From positions 1 to 64,000 of the forward strand of contig NZ_AWUK01000034.1 in NCBI RefSeq assembly GCF_000499205.1: a DNA stretch of 64,000 nucleotides, read 5' to 3'. The notes below the pieces were generated by a model, which saw only the letters and a list, made by a program, of their open reading frames with translations, did not search any database and had not been told where the DNA came from. A program made the translations under genes and the position numbers. This DNA is from Paenibacillus sp. MAEPY2. Its GTDB lineage: Bacteria; Bacillota; Bacilli; Paenibacillales; Paenibacillaceae. Positions 28,886 through 37,353 of the stretch are shown piece by piece (positions within the stretch are counted from its first letter, which is position 1; every line of letters begins with the position of its first letter).

Positions 28886-29479
28886 TTAGTCACAAAATGT
28901 CGAATCCGGTTGCTCTTCCATGCGATACACTGCGCGCTCGCCACCAATCAACTTGGGACGGGTCAACGCTGTAGTTACACGGGCATCACCAATGTAGCGG
29001 AGGGCTGTACGGAAAGGTACTGCCACATGCCGCAAGTGCATGCCAATCATCGTCTCGCCAATATCCAGTCCCGCATGGGCCTGCACATGTTCAGCCAAGC
29101 ATGGATCGGTCAGCGAGCGATATGCTGCGGATGCCATGGAACCACCTGCTTTGGGCACAGGTACTGCACCCACTTCAGTCAATCCAAGTCGTGTAAGCAG
29201 AGAACGCTCCATAACCAGTGCGCGGTTCAGATGCTCACAGCATTGGAATACAACTTCAAAACCGAACTCCTGCTGCACCTCGCGTATACCCGCAAGAAGC
29301 TGCTGCGCCACTTCAACTGCACCGCTTGTACCAATCCGTTTGCCTGCGACTTCACTTGTACTTGTACCGATCACAACAATCTGTCCAGGTCCAAGCTGGC
29401 CGGCAAGCGCCAGTTCACGCAGTATGGATGCAGTCTGTTCATGCAATCCGGGTTGTTCCGAATCTAATTCAATAGTCAT
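28886..29479 (-). CDS. ywlG: TIGR01440/UPF0340 family protein (YwlG-like)
   Basis: 197 aa from the ATG at 29479 (GGGAGG at 7 nt). Family blocks VIGTSTSEVAGKRIGTSGA, CCEHLNRALVMER and VPVPKAGGSMASAAY are well conserved. The biochemical function is not established. Conserved position just before glyA. B. subtilis has rpiB (ywlF) immediately upstream; it is missing here. Confidence 0.85.
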   Translation of the reverse strand: MTIELDSEQPGLHEQTASILRELALAGQLGPGQIVVIGTSTSEVAGKRIGTSGAVEVAQQLLAGIREVQQEFGFEVVFQCCEHLNRALVMERSLLTRLGLTEVGAVPVPKAGGSMASAAYRSLTDPCLAEHVQAHAGLDIGETMIGMHLRHVAVPFRTALRYIGDARVTTALTRPKLIGGERAVYRMEEQPDSTFCD

Positions 29480-29584
29480 CCTATCGCCTCCCGATAAAAT
29501 CATGCCCGGCTTCCTCTTGGCTGCCTTTCGTATTCTTGCATGGCATTTCAGGTACTATTATAGCGAATAATCAGATGAAAGACG

Positions 29585-29625
29585 AAAAAAAGAGCAGTCT
29601 GCGGGTAACGCAGAATTGCTCTTTT
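29585..29625 (-). terminator. Terminator after ywlE
   Basis: Long stem AAGAGCA-TTCTGCG / CGCAGA-TGCTCTT followed on the minus strand by TTTTTTCG. It lies in the 305-bp gap between ywlG and ywlE, where rpiB sits in B. subtilis. Apart from this hairpin the gap contains no gene. Confidence 0.85.
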
Positions 29626-29784
29626 GCCCAGGCGACCGGCCGTTTGTTCCGGTGCTCCATTGTGGTTGTGCCCACTTCGTCGCCAGTTACACCGGATCCC
29701 TGTTTTCCCATTCATCATAAAACAACCTGCGTTTAAAATCAACGACTAATTTACATCCCATGTCCGTTTTAATAAGGCTTCCAA

Positions 29785-30357
29785 TTACTCCAACTTGTCC
29801 AAAAGTCTGTCGAGCGCGGTCCGAATCTCTGCCGCGGCAATGTTGTAATCGTCGCGACTGCCGCCAAACGGGTCCGAAATGTCAAAGCTCGGAATGCGCT
29901 GCCTAATCTCGATCGCCCGCTCACGTTCAGATGCCAAAATCTCCTGACCGAGCGCACGTTTCATCTCCAATGTCGCGAACAGGCCGTCCAATTCCTGAAG
30001 ATCATTCAGGACTTGCTCGTCATTTTCCACGTATTCTTTCAAAGTATATGTCTTGTGAACCGAGTCAGGAAAAACCTGTATGACATGCTGTTTATGACTG
30101 CGTGTCAATGTGAGAATCAGATCGGCCCAGCCAACCAGGTTCGCGCTAAGAAGCGTCGAATGAGGTGGTCCCTCCACGTTGTGATCCCTTAATACGGCCT
30201 CCGCATGACGGGAAATCGGCATGCCCGTTGTTGCGGCTACACCTGCGGAACGAACGTCCACTTGAATGCCCCGCTCAGACGCCAGTTTACGTAAAAGTCC
30301 CTCCGCCATGGGGCTGCGGCAAGTATTCCCTGTACATACAAACAAAATATGTTTCAT
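29785..30357 (-). CDS. ywlE: Low-molecular-weight phosphatase, probable protein-arginine phosphatase YwlE
   Basis: 190 aa. The P-loop VCTGNTCRSPMAE has Cys8, Thr12 and Arg14. In B. subtilis YwlE the Thr in this position, instead of the Ile of tyrosine phosphatases, gives specificity for phospho-arginine made by McsB, so an arginine phosphatase role in protein quality control is likely. The Asp general acid is in FDISDPFGGS, typical of the LMW-PTP DP loop. The start at 30357 has GGGAGG at 9 nt. The protein is about 40 aa longer than B. subtilis YwlE. Confidence 0.88.
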   Translation of the reverse strand: MKHILFVCTGNTCRSPMAEGLLRKLASERGIQVDVRSAGVAATTGMPISRHAEAVLRDHNVEGPPHSTLLSANLVGWADLILTLTRSHKQHVIQVFPDSVHKTYTLKEYVENDEQVLNDLQELDGLFATLEMKRALGQEILASERERAIEIRQRIPSFDISDPFGGSRDDYNIAAAEIRTALDRLLDKLE

Positions 30358-30480
30358 TGTGGTTAGCCTCCCCATTTTGCAAATGTTGTCGAATCATGTT
30401 GAAACTCCATCTGATCCAATGAACCTCATACCTATATATTGAAGACTGCACTAGGCTGTAATTATAGTTAACGTTATATT

Positions 30481-31041
30481 TTAAAATATAAACAAAAGTC
30501 CGAAAGCGAGCAAGATTGCTCCGCCGACCGCTTCTCCATAATCCCCCATGTTCTGGCTCACACGCCGTCCCAACAGCAGACCCATAACGGACATTAATCC
30601 ACCGCATACGCCAAAAGCCAGCACTGTTAACACCAAATCACTGCTGAACATGCCGAGCGAGACTCCAACGGAGAACGAATCTACACTGACACTCAGAGAG
30701 AATAGAATCACACCGAGCAGAGAGCGATGATCCACCAGTTTGGTGTCTCCCTCCCGGAAAGCGTTCAAAATCATATGGGCACCGAGCAGGACCAGCAAAC
30801 CGCCAGCTGCATACGTCGTAATGTCACCAAGCAGGGAACTGACGTATTTGCCCGTATACATGCCGATGAGCGGCATGATGATGTGAAACAGGGCCGTTAC
30901 GGTACTGATTCGCAATACGTCTCTCAGACGAATGCCCTTCATGCCAATCCCGATGCCGAGTGAGAACGCGTCGAGTCCGAGTGCGACTGCCATGATCAAA
31001 ATGGTTACCAACTGCCCTACATGGGCAGACACATCCCACAT
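30481..31041 (-). CDS. mntP: Manganese efflux pump MntP family (YwlD-like)
   Basis: 186 aa, six predicted membrane helices in two repeats. Each repeat has the family Asp motif: ALGLDAFSLGIGIG and SVSVDSFSVGVSLG. MntP proteins export Mn2+ from the cytosol. The start at 31041 is chosen because GGGGGT is 6 nt upstream; an ATG two codons earlier touches that site. Synteny (ywlC-ywlD-ywlE) agrees. Confidence 0.88.
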   Translation of the reverse strand: MWDVSAHVGQLVTILIMAVALGLDAFSLGIGIGMKGIRLRDVLRISTVTALFHIIMPLIGMYTGKYVSSLLGDITTYAAGGLLVLLGAHMILNAFREGDTKLVDHRSLLGVILFSLSVSVDSFSVGVSLGMFSSDLVLTVLAFGVCGGLMSVMGLLLGRRVSQNMGDYGEAVGGAILLAFGLLFIF

Positions 31042-31211
31042 CCCCATACCCCCAAGTCACGTAAAGGTTCTTGTACACCATATGCGGACAAGGACCTAAA
31101 CATGACCTGAGGAGATTTTTTGCATTCCTGGCATTCAAAAAAAGAGATTGCTGGTCGTGGTGTGTAGAGGGAGAAGAAAATAAATGCCTGACGAAGCCGT
31201 GGAAAAGGGGG

Positions 31212-32333
31212 CTATCGGTTACCGACCTGTATGAGTCGGTGACCTGCCGCCTTGAGCAGCCGGTTCATGACGGCTGCTCCCAGCCCTTCGCGTGAGCAGG
31301 CTTCAGCCACAATATATGTGGCTCCCTGCTCATCGCAGCTGCGCAGCGCGGCGTACAGCCGGCGCGCTGCTTCCTCCAGCTCGCTGGCTTCGCCCAGCGA
31401 GAGCACGGCATCGGCGCGGTACTGCTCCGCGTGCTCGGCGAACGCCAGCACTGCGGTGCGCTCCCCGCGCTGCGCCGCCTCTGCGAGAGCGGCGCTGATC
31501 CAGGCCGCCACCGCTGCGGGCGGTCCCTCCACCACGCACAGCGCACCTGTGGGCGCGTAGTGCGTGTACTTCATGCCCGGCGAGCGCGGCGCCGGGCTGT
31601 CATCGCCACCGGGCCCCTCGGCGAGCAGCGCCGGGTCCGTGGCGACACGGGCGGCAACGGCGGACAGCTGTTCCGCCGTAATGCCGCCAGGGCGCAGGAT
31701 GGTGACGGTACCGTCGTCACCGACCTGCACCACCGTGGACTCGACGCCCACCCCGGTGGGGCCGCCGTCCACGATGCCGCCGATGCGGCCTGCCAGATCC
31801 TCGCTCACATGCGCGGCGAGTGTCGGGCTTGGCCGCCCGGAGCGGTTGGCGCTCGGCGCGGCGACTGGGCATTCCGCCGCCGCGATCAACTGCAAGGCCA
31901 CCGGATGATCCGGCATACGCACGGCCACCGTATCCAAACCGGCGGTAACCCGCGGGGATACCGCCCCTGGCCTAACCGGCAGCACAAGCGTAAGCGGCCC
32001 CGGCCAGAAGGCCGCCATGAGGGCCTCCGCTGTGCCATTCACTTCCGTGACCAGTGAATCCAGCTGGTCACGCTGTGCAATATGCACAATCAGCGGATTG
32101 TCTGAAGGCCGCCCCTTGGCCGCAAATACAGCCTCCACCGCTGCTGTGCTGCGAGCGTCTGCGCCCAGACCGTATACCGTCTCGGTCGGGAAGGCTACGG
32201 TCTGCCCTTGACGAAGACAGGCTGCGGCATCCTGCAAGTCAGCGAGGGCCTGTTTATATGCACTTCCTTTGGCCGCATCTTCCGTGTTCTCCTTGGTTAC
32301 CAGTACATTGACGTCCCACATGGTCGTAACCAT
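31212..32333 (-). CDS. ywlC: L-threonylcarbamoyladenylate synthase (Sua5/YwlC)
   Basis: About 373 aa. Makes threonylcarbamoyl-AMP from Thr, bicarbonate and ATP for tRNA t6A37. N-terminal YrdC fold with AFPTETVYGLGADA, KGRPSDNPLIVHIA and APSANRSGRPSPT, followed by a linker with SPGMKYTHYAP (Sua5 hinge) and a C-terminal Sua5 domain. Start uncertain: M at 32333 gives MVTTMWDV, comparable with B. subtilis YwlC; the open frame extends to 32405 with an upstream AGGA. The middle and C-terminal parts (about 31370-32020) are strikingly GC-rich compared with neighbours. Confidence 0.9.
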   Translation of the reverse strand: MVTTMWDVNVLVTKENTEDAAKGSAYKQALADLQDAAACLRQGQTVAFPTETVYGLGADARSTAAVEAVFAAKGRPSDNPLIVHIAQRDQLDSLVTEVNGTAEALMAAFWPGPLTLVLPVRPGAVSPRVTAGLDTVAVRMPDHPVALQLIAAAECPVAAPSANRSGRPSPTLAAHVSEDLAGRIGGIVDGGPTGVGVESTVVQVGDDGTVTILRPGGITAEQLSAVAARVATDPALLAEGPGGDDSPAPRSPGMKYTHYAPTGALCVVEGPPAAVAAWISAALAEAAQRGERTAVLAFAEHAEQYRADAVLSLGEASELEEAARRLYAALRSCDEQGATYIVAEACSREGLGAAVMNRLLKAAGHRLIQVGNR

Positions 32334-32584
32334 ACTCTCTATACTTCCATCTTTCTCCATGTCATTCATGAAAGACTGATGCAATTGTTCGTTCTCTCTA
32401 GTCATATATCCATCATTCCTAAACTTCAGTAGGGTAGTTAATGCAAGAAAACGCGCTTGCGCGCTGCCTTCTTCGCTTAAATTGCTGATTCCTGTAATTA
32501 TAACATATCTGCTCTGTCCGAGGATGGAGTCAGAATTCTATCTTGCGATTAACATCAAGTGGTTTTTGACTCGAACCATAATAA

Positions 32585-32620
32585 AGCAAAAGGGCACTTC
32601 CCTGAATCGAAGCCCCCCTG
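32585..32620 (-). terminator. Terminator after spoIIR
   Basis: Minus-strand stem GGGCTTC-GATTCAGG-GAAGTGCCC followed by TTTTGCTTTATT, about 25 nt beyond the spoIIR stop. Confidence 0.75.
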
Positions 32621-32644
32621 ATAAAGCCTATGTCTAGCAGCATG

Positions 32645-33304
32645 TTATGCAAACAATCCCGTTACCCAGTCCCACAATTTGACCGCCATATCCCACAGGA
32701 AGAAACGCGCTTCCGGTGTAGCTGCCTGTACAGATGCTTGTGCATCCCCAGGCTCTGCGGCAGCTGCAGATGCTGTTGCAGGCTTTGCAAGTGCATCACC
32801 TGTGCCTGCATCTATGAAGCATAACGGTGGAAACAGCACACACCACCAGTTTTGTCCTCCACCTTTACCCAGTGTTATCCGTACCGCTTCGTAATCTCCA
32901 GCAGGATATACGGTACCCCCATATAATTTGGTTGGAAACGGAACAACCCCGAGTTCCACCTGATACGAATAGGTTAAGCCACGATTGGCAAGCTCTTCTC
33001 CCACACGATCCTCGATTTCAGATAAATGCTGACGAATGACCCCACGTGCTTCATCCAGGCTTTGCGGATTCTCCAGTTCAGTTACCCACTCACCCATCTG
33101 AGCAACGACCGCGTCACGAATCTCGCGTTTGACCAGCTGATCCCCCGCTGCATCCGAGTTTGCGAGAATACGCAAGCGAATGGATTGTTCCGGAATTGCT
33201 GTGGCCGCCACAGCTGCATCGGTTTTCTGACCTTCCCACATCATTATGATCATCATAAGACATACAATAATAAGTCCAATTTGTTTCACGATTCTTCTGC
33301 TCAT
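32645..33304 (-). CDS. spoIIR: Stage II sporulation protein R
   Basis: 219 aa. A forespore-made secreted signal that triggers SpoIIGA to process pro-SigE in the mother cell. An N-terminal hydrophobic export segment (IGLIIVCLMMIIMMW), the core SIRLRILANSDAAGDQLVKREIRDAV, YPAGDYEAVRITLGKGGGQNWWCVLFPPLCF and the C-terminal FLWDMAVKLWDW are hallmarks. An Ala-rich linker lies before the C-terminus. SigF control is expected; the promoter was not resolved. Confidence 0.95.
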   Translation of the reverse strand: MSRRIVKQIGLIIVCLMMIIMMWEGQKTDAAVAATAIPEQSIRLRILANSDAAGDQLVKREIRDAVVAQMGEWVTELENPQSLDEARGVIRQHLSEIEDRVGEELANRGLTYSYQVELGVVPFPTKLYGGTVYPAGDYEAVRITLGKGGGQNWWCVLFPPLCFIDAGTGDALAKPATASAAAAEPGDAQASVQAATPEARFFLWDMAVKLWDWVTGLFA

Positions 33305-33459
33305 TCCGTTCTCCCCCTCGGCCCCTGTAACTCTCTCATGTCTATCAGTATGCCCGGAAGAGACAGAAGTAAACCTGCTAGATTACAAATCTACTAAAAT
33401 TTAAATAGGATGGACAGACTTAAAACGAAAGGACCGTTAGCACACCTTATGTCTGACGA

Positions 33460-33507
33460 AAATCAAAGAAGCGCCTGCCCATGGAACACTTGTCGGCTGG
33501 CACTTCC
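33460..33507 (-). terminator. Terminator after the chitinase gene
   Basis: Minus-strand stem GAAGTGCCAGCC / GGGCAGGCGCTTC followed by TTTGATTTTC. It lies about 75 nt past the stop codon. Confidence 0.65.
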
Positions 33508-33579
33508 TTGATCCATCTCAATTCTAGCCTACCCTCTTGTTATCAACTTGGCTTGCTGCATGGAGCTCTTGCTTCTCAG

Positions 33580-35139
33580 TTACTTATTCACCCGAAAAGC
33601 TTCCCATGCCCCGCCAACCGAATTGCGGCTCGCTACAAGCTTACCTTCATTATTCAGATCACAGGTCACATACAAGTTATTGGCGAGGGCTTGCAATGCG
33701 ATTGTTCCATCACCCAAATCCACACGATTGAACTTCTCCCATTGCTGAATGGTTGTGGCTTTGGCGATCAGAGCACCACCCACGTTAACATCTGCTGTGA
33801 CATATTTATTATTGATTTTGGACTTGAGGGACACCGTTCCATCGGAGTTCGTGATCCATTCAAAAAGCTCCCAGTCTCCTGCCGTTGTCCGATTGGCGAC
33901 AAGCTGGTCATTGCCCTGATTCTCGGCAGAGACAATTTGCTGATTCGCTTGTGCAACCAAATACGCGTACCCGCTTGGATTTGGCGGCTGCACCGAACCA
34001 CCACCTGTAACCTCTGAATATACGGCCTGAAGCAGCGCACCAGATCGGTCATTGCTGTACTCCCAGAACATGATACCACCCAGATTGCTGTTTTTCACAT
34101 ATTGTACCTTCAGGCTAAGCGATTGCGGGTCGTCATAGGAGATAAAGGTATTCCCATTAAACAGATATGGGGCTTGGGCACTGCTGTCCCAATACCGTGT
34201 ATATCCGTTTTTATTCAAATATTGGCTGACAATGGTGTTGTAATCAGGTTCAAATCCACCGGAACCAGGCCTGTCCAGACCATTATTCGAATTCTGCACA
34301 CCGGTCCAGGCCCGGCCGTAAAAGGCTCCGCCAATGACCAGCTTGTTCGCGGGAACACCGCTGTTTCTGAACAGATTGACCGCAGACGTTACACTAATAT
34401 CTCTACCGGACAAGTTCGTATGATGACCTGTCGTTGCGTCCCAGGTTCCATGAAAATCGTAAGTCATCAGATTAATCCAGTCCAGCAATGGCGTGATATT
34501 ATTGATTTCCACACCGTTCAGATAACTGCTGCTCGCTCCGGCGGCAATGGTCAGCAGATATTGCTTTCCATTAATTTGTCCTTGAGCATTCAGCTTCTCA
34601 CGAACCTTCGAGAGCAGTTGTGTGAAATTTTGTTTATCTTGTGGTCTTGCAGTTGTACCGGCAGCAGGGTTAGTAGGATATTCCCAATCCAGATCGACGC
34701 CATCCAGATTATTGGAGGTTACCAGTTGCACAATACTGTCGGCAAACGTTGTACGTGAGGCATCTGTTAGCGCGGCGTCAGAGAAACCGTTAGCTCCCCA
34801 GCCACCGACAGACAATAACACCTTCAGATCAGGGTTTCTGGATTTTAATCCAACCATGAGCTGCAGTTTGGTACGATCTGTATTGGTAATCGTCGCTTTG
34901 CCGTTGGAGATTAGCGCGAAGGAGTAATTGATATGAGAGAGCTGCTCTGCCTTGATATCATTCGCGGTCCAATTGGCCCACCCCGCCACATAAGCAATGA
35001 TTTTCTTCGGGAGTGGAGCAGCCCCTGCCTTCTTGGCAGGACCAATGACAATCGTTGAAGCTATTAATGCAAAAGATAAAAACAAGAGCATGAACACTTT
35101 TATGATCGATGGGGCCTTACCAACTCGATTAATATTCAT
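33580..35139 (-). CDS. Secreted GH18 chitinase with C-terminal fascin-like beta-trefoil domain
   Basis: 519 aa. A signal peptide (residues 1 to about 40, hydrophobic core FMLLFLSFALIASTIVI, ending AGA/A). The GH18 barrel (about 43-375) has SVGGW (second strand) and LDGVDLDWEYP, the DxxDxDxE motif with Glu153 as proton donor, and QLIL/MFWEYSNDRSG near the end. A Gly/Pro/Asn linker (about 376-388) joins a domain of about 130 residues with repeated W-E-x-F and NNxYVTAD/NNLYVTCD units, resembling fascin-type beta-trefoils. It hydrolyses chitin outside the cell; the trefoil may bind carbohydrate (inference). AAGGAG precedes the ATG. Two CRE-like sites upstream suggest catabolite repression. Confidence 0.92.
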   Translation of the reverse strand: MNINRVGKAPSIIKVFMLLFLSFALIASTIVIGPAKKAGAAPLPKKIIAYVAGWANWTANDIKAEQLSHINYSFALISNGKATITNTDRTKLQLMVGLKSRNPDLKVLLSVGGWGANGFSDAALTDASRTTFADSIVQLVTSNNLDGVDLDWEYPTNPAAGTTARPQDKQNFTQLLSKVREKLNAQGQINGKQYLLTIAAGASSSYLNGVEINNITPLLDWINLMTYDFHGTWDATTGHHTNLSGRDISVTSAVNLFRNSGVPANKLVIGGAFYGRAWTGVQNSNNGLDRPGSGGFEPDYNTIVSQYLNKNGYTRYWDSSAQAPYLFNGNTFISYDDPQSLSLKVQYVKNSNLGGIMFWEYSNDRSGALLQAVYSEVTGGGSVQPPNPSGYAYLVAQANQQIVSAENQGNDQLVANRTTAGDWELFEWITNSDGTVSLKSKINNKYVTADVNVGGALIAKATTIQQWEKFNRVDLGDGTIALQALANNLYVTCDLNNEGKLVASRNSVGGAWEAFRVNK

Positions 35140-35335
35140 TTTCGAACGCTCCTTCGGGGTTTAAATTTTTATATTCAGCAGCGTGGCCTATGACTGTATC
35201 CCACTTCACAGGAGGGCCGCGCCCTGCAATTCTCACCTCTTCCTTCATCAACGCCGCTGTGCTTCCATACCTGTACGTGTTAACGCACATAGCTTCTCAT
35301 CCTTTCTGCTTCAAATCAGAGAGAACCAAAACGTA

Positions 35336-35349
35336 AGTAAGCGTTTACA
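35336..35349 (-). promoter_or_regulatory. CRE-like site 1 (CcpA) upstream of chitinase
   Basis: Reads TGTAAACGCTTACT on the minus strand, 13 of 14 positions of the consensus TGWAANCGNTNWCA. It lies about 200 nt before the chitinase start codon. Confidence 0.7.
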
Positions 35350-35356
35350 TTTAGAT

Positions 35357-35370
35357 TGAAATCGATTTCA
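35357..35370 (-). promoter_or_regulatory. CRE-like site 2 (CcpA) upstream of chitinase
   Basis: TGAAATCGATTTCA, a perfect match to TGWAANCGNTNWCA and a perfect palindrome. It is only 7 bp from site 1, so co-operative CcpA binding is plausible. Confidence 0.7.
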
Positions 35371-35775
35371 ATTTTGAAGAATAAAAGAGCCATCGGATGT
35401 TCTACACAGAACCAATAGATTTTGTAGAATAGCAAACAAGCTATGATAAGACTGAATTATTGATTGTTGAACATTGACCTGGGAGGTGTAAGGAATATAG
35501 GAATCTCCAGTTAAGCTGACTTATTCTGATGATTTAGGGAAGAGTACACCACGAATGACGAATACATTCGACTTAGCATGACTGAGTGCTGGGTGGGGGA
35601 GTTGTTTGATACCCATAGTTAACGTATTTATTACTGTCTGTCGTACAGGGTTAAGGGTCTGTTAAAATACGTTTTAAATCTAGTTAAAATTAGGATAATA
35701 TAGAATTGAAATATTTGTCAATAAAAATTAAATTTGGTATTCATATAAAATTCAAAGATTACCATGCTTTTAAAA

Positions 35776-35814
35776 CAAAAAAAGACCTTCACCTAGCTGC
35801 GCAGGCAAAGATCG
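35776..35814 (-). terminator. Terminator after FtsW/RodA-like gene 1
   Basis: Minus-strand stem GATCTTTGCCT / AGGTGAAGGTC (11 pairs including G-U), followed by TTTTTTTG. It is about 100 nt past the stop of the gene ending at 35916. Confidence 0.75.
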
Positions 35815-35915
35815 GATAGCAAACAAATCATATACGGCTCCATAACATACTCCAACAACCTCTGAATGAGATGATGGATATTCATAGCAGAGTTGAACCA
35901 TACCAAAGTTCAAAG

Positions 35916-37136
35916 TTACGCTGTTGTCTTTTCCTTTTTGACCAACCTCCATAAGCGTTCCAGTAAGGTAGGTTTCTGTTCTCCCATAAAAAGCTCGTCC
36001 TCGTCTTCCTGACCATACAATTTAATGCTCATCACAAGCCCGATACATGCCATATTAATGAGCAATGAGGTTCCTCCGTAGCTTATAAACGGCAGTGTAA
36101 TGCCCGTAAGCGGCATCAGTCCGAGGAAAGCACCAATATTTTCAAACACCTGATATAACAGCATGCCGATAATACCTACAATCACCACAGGTCCTGCCCG
36201 ATCTCTACAGTGGAAGGCGATTAACACCATACGATGGATGAGGATAAAATACAGTAAGAGCAGAACAGAGCCGCCTACAAAACCAAACTCCTCAGCAATA
36301 ACCACAAAAATGGAATCCGAATATGTATACGGTACACGCCCCGATTGGACGGATGTGCCCTGCATGTAACCTTTGCCTGTTATGCCTCCCGATCCTATGG
36401 CAAGACCGGCGTTTTTCGTATGCCAGGAGGCCTTCGACGTTGCTTTATCCGGTACAAGCCAGGGATCAATTCGCTCGGCCCAATGCTCCCGGTTCGCCTT
36501 TTTCAGAAAGGTGAAAATCTCATCGTGATACGACGTATATGCTTTGACAAATCCAAAAAAGGTTATTCCCACTATGGCAAGAGCAATTAGTGCGTGCGAC
36601 AGCTTGATATTCCCAATCCATAACACAGCAACCAGAATCACGATGTATCCGAGGGCGTTGCCCAGGTCATTCTGAATCATTACGAGTGCAAAGGGAACGA
36701 ACGTCCATAAACCAATAGGCACGATGTCTTTCCAGAAACGAAGCGTAGAATTTTTTCTTTTGACCAATACATGCGCCAGAAACAGAATCAGGATCATTTT
36801 GAACAACTCTGCCGGTTGAAAAGAAAGATATTCATTAATCTTTATCCAGCCATTCGCATTATTGATAGGTCCGCCAACAAAATTGACAAGAATCAGCAGG
36901 ATGATCCCCACACCGTAAATATAAAATGCATATTGGATATACAGTTTATAATTGACCAATCCAATACCAATGATGGCTACGAATCCAATCCCGTAAAACA
37001 GCAAGGTTTTGATATGATGATTCCCAAGTTTCGGATCGGACTGGATGGCACTGTACACCGTAAATACACTCATAACCATAAGCAGCAGCAACACAAACAA
37101 AATAACCCCGTCCATCTTCTTCAGCATTCTCAGCAT
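35916..37136 (-). CDS. FtsW/RodA/SpoVE family SEDS glycosyltransferase, copy 1
   Basis: About 406 aa, ten predicted membrane helices. SEDS proteins polymerise lipid II with a partner class B PBP. Conserved SEDS blocks include NYLSFQPAELFKM-like YLSFQPAELFKMI, DLGNALGYIVILVAVLW, AIGSGGITGKGYMQGT, EEFGFVGG and LPFISYGGTSLL. The start is uncertain (ATG at 37136; the frame extends to 37169). It lies just after a paralogue of identical length with which it shares long identical segments, so it arose by tandem duplication. A RodA-like assignment is plausible, FtsW or SpoVE not excluded. Confidence 0.85.
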   Translation of the reverse strand: MLRMLKKMDGVILFVLLLLMVMSVFTVYSAIQSDPKLGNHHIKTLLFYGIGFVAIIGIGLVNYKLYIQYAFYIYGVGIILLILVNFVGGPINNANGWIKINEYLSFQPAELFKMILILFLAHVLVKRKNSTLRFWKDIVPIGLWTFVPFALVMIQNDLGNALGYIVILVAVLWIGNIKLSHALIALAIVGITFFGFVKAYTSYHDEIFTFLKKANREHWAERIDPWLVPDKATSKASWHTKNAGLAIGSGGITGKGYMQGTSVQSGRVPYTYSDSIFVVIAEEFGFVGGSVLLLLYFILIHRMVLIAFHCRDRAGPVVIVGIIGMLLYQVFENIGAFLGLMPLTGITLPFISYGGTSLLINMACIGLVMSIKLYGQEDEDELFMGEQKPTLLERLWRLVKKEKTTA

Positions 37137-37253
37137 GTTCGCACCACATATCCCCCTGAGGCTCAACAACCCATTAATTTTTTCCAGTAGTCTTCAATAT
37201 TACCATTGTATAGAATTGGAAGACAAATTGGAAACCTGCCAAACAAAATAACG

Positions 37254-37308
37254 AAAAACCCTGAAACCCACAGATCTATCTTGCTCCGATCTGTTGATTC
37301 CAGGGTTA
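37254..37308 (-). terminator. Terminator after FtsW/RodA-like gene 2
   Basis: A long stem AACCCTGGAATCAACAGATC with its near-complement GATCTGTGGGTTTCAGGGTT, followed on the minus strand by TTTTCG. It separates the two tandem SEDS genes. Confidence 0.85.
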
Positions 37309-37353
37309 ACTTATATCGTATTCTCTTGGAAAAGGTTCTTCCTTGGATAAAAA

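Larger units (their letters stand above)
35140..35775. other. Chitinase upstream region, long leader
   Basis: About 640 bp between the chitinase start and the terminator of the neighbouring FtsW/RodA-like gene. It contains two CRE-like palindromes (35336-35349, 35357-35370). The sequence left of them would be a 5' leader of up to 200 nt. No gene with a good ribosome binding site was found; the region around 35640-35760 is very AT-rich. Confidence 0.55.

Noticed and set aside
29548..29742. 64-codon minus-strand frame between ywlG and ywlE as a replacement for rpiB
   Set aside because: It runs through the terminator hairpin and has a Cys/Arg-rich non-coding composition.
35139..35256. 39-codon minus-strand frame in the chitinase leader overlapping its start
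   Set aside because: No ribosome binding site and no membrane or peptide features; coincidence is more likely than an upstream regulatory frame.
35770..35952. 60-codon minus-strand frame overlapping the end of FtsW/RodA-like gene 1
   Set aside because: Overlaps a real stop and a terminator hairpin, with no ribosome binding site.
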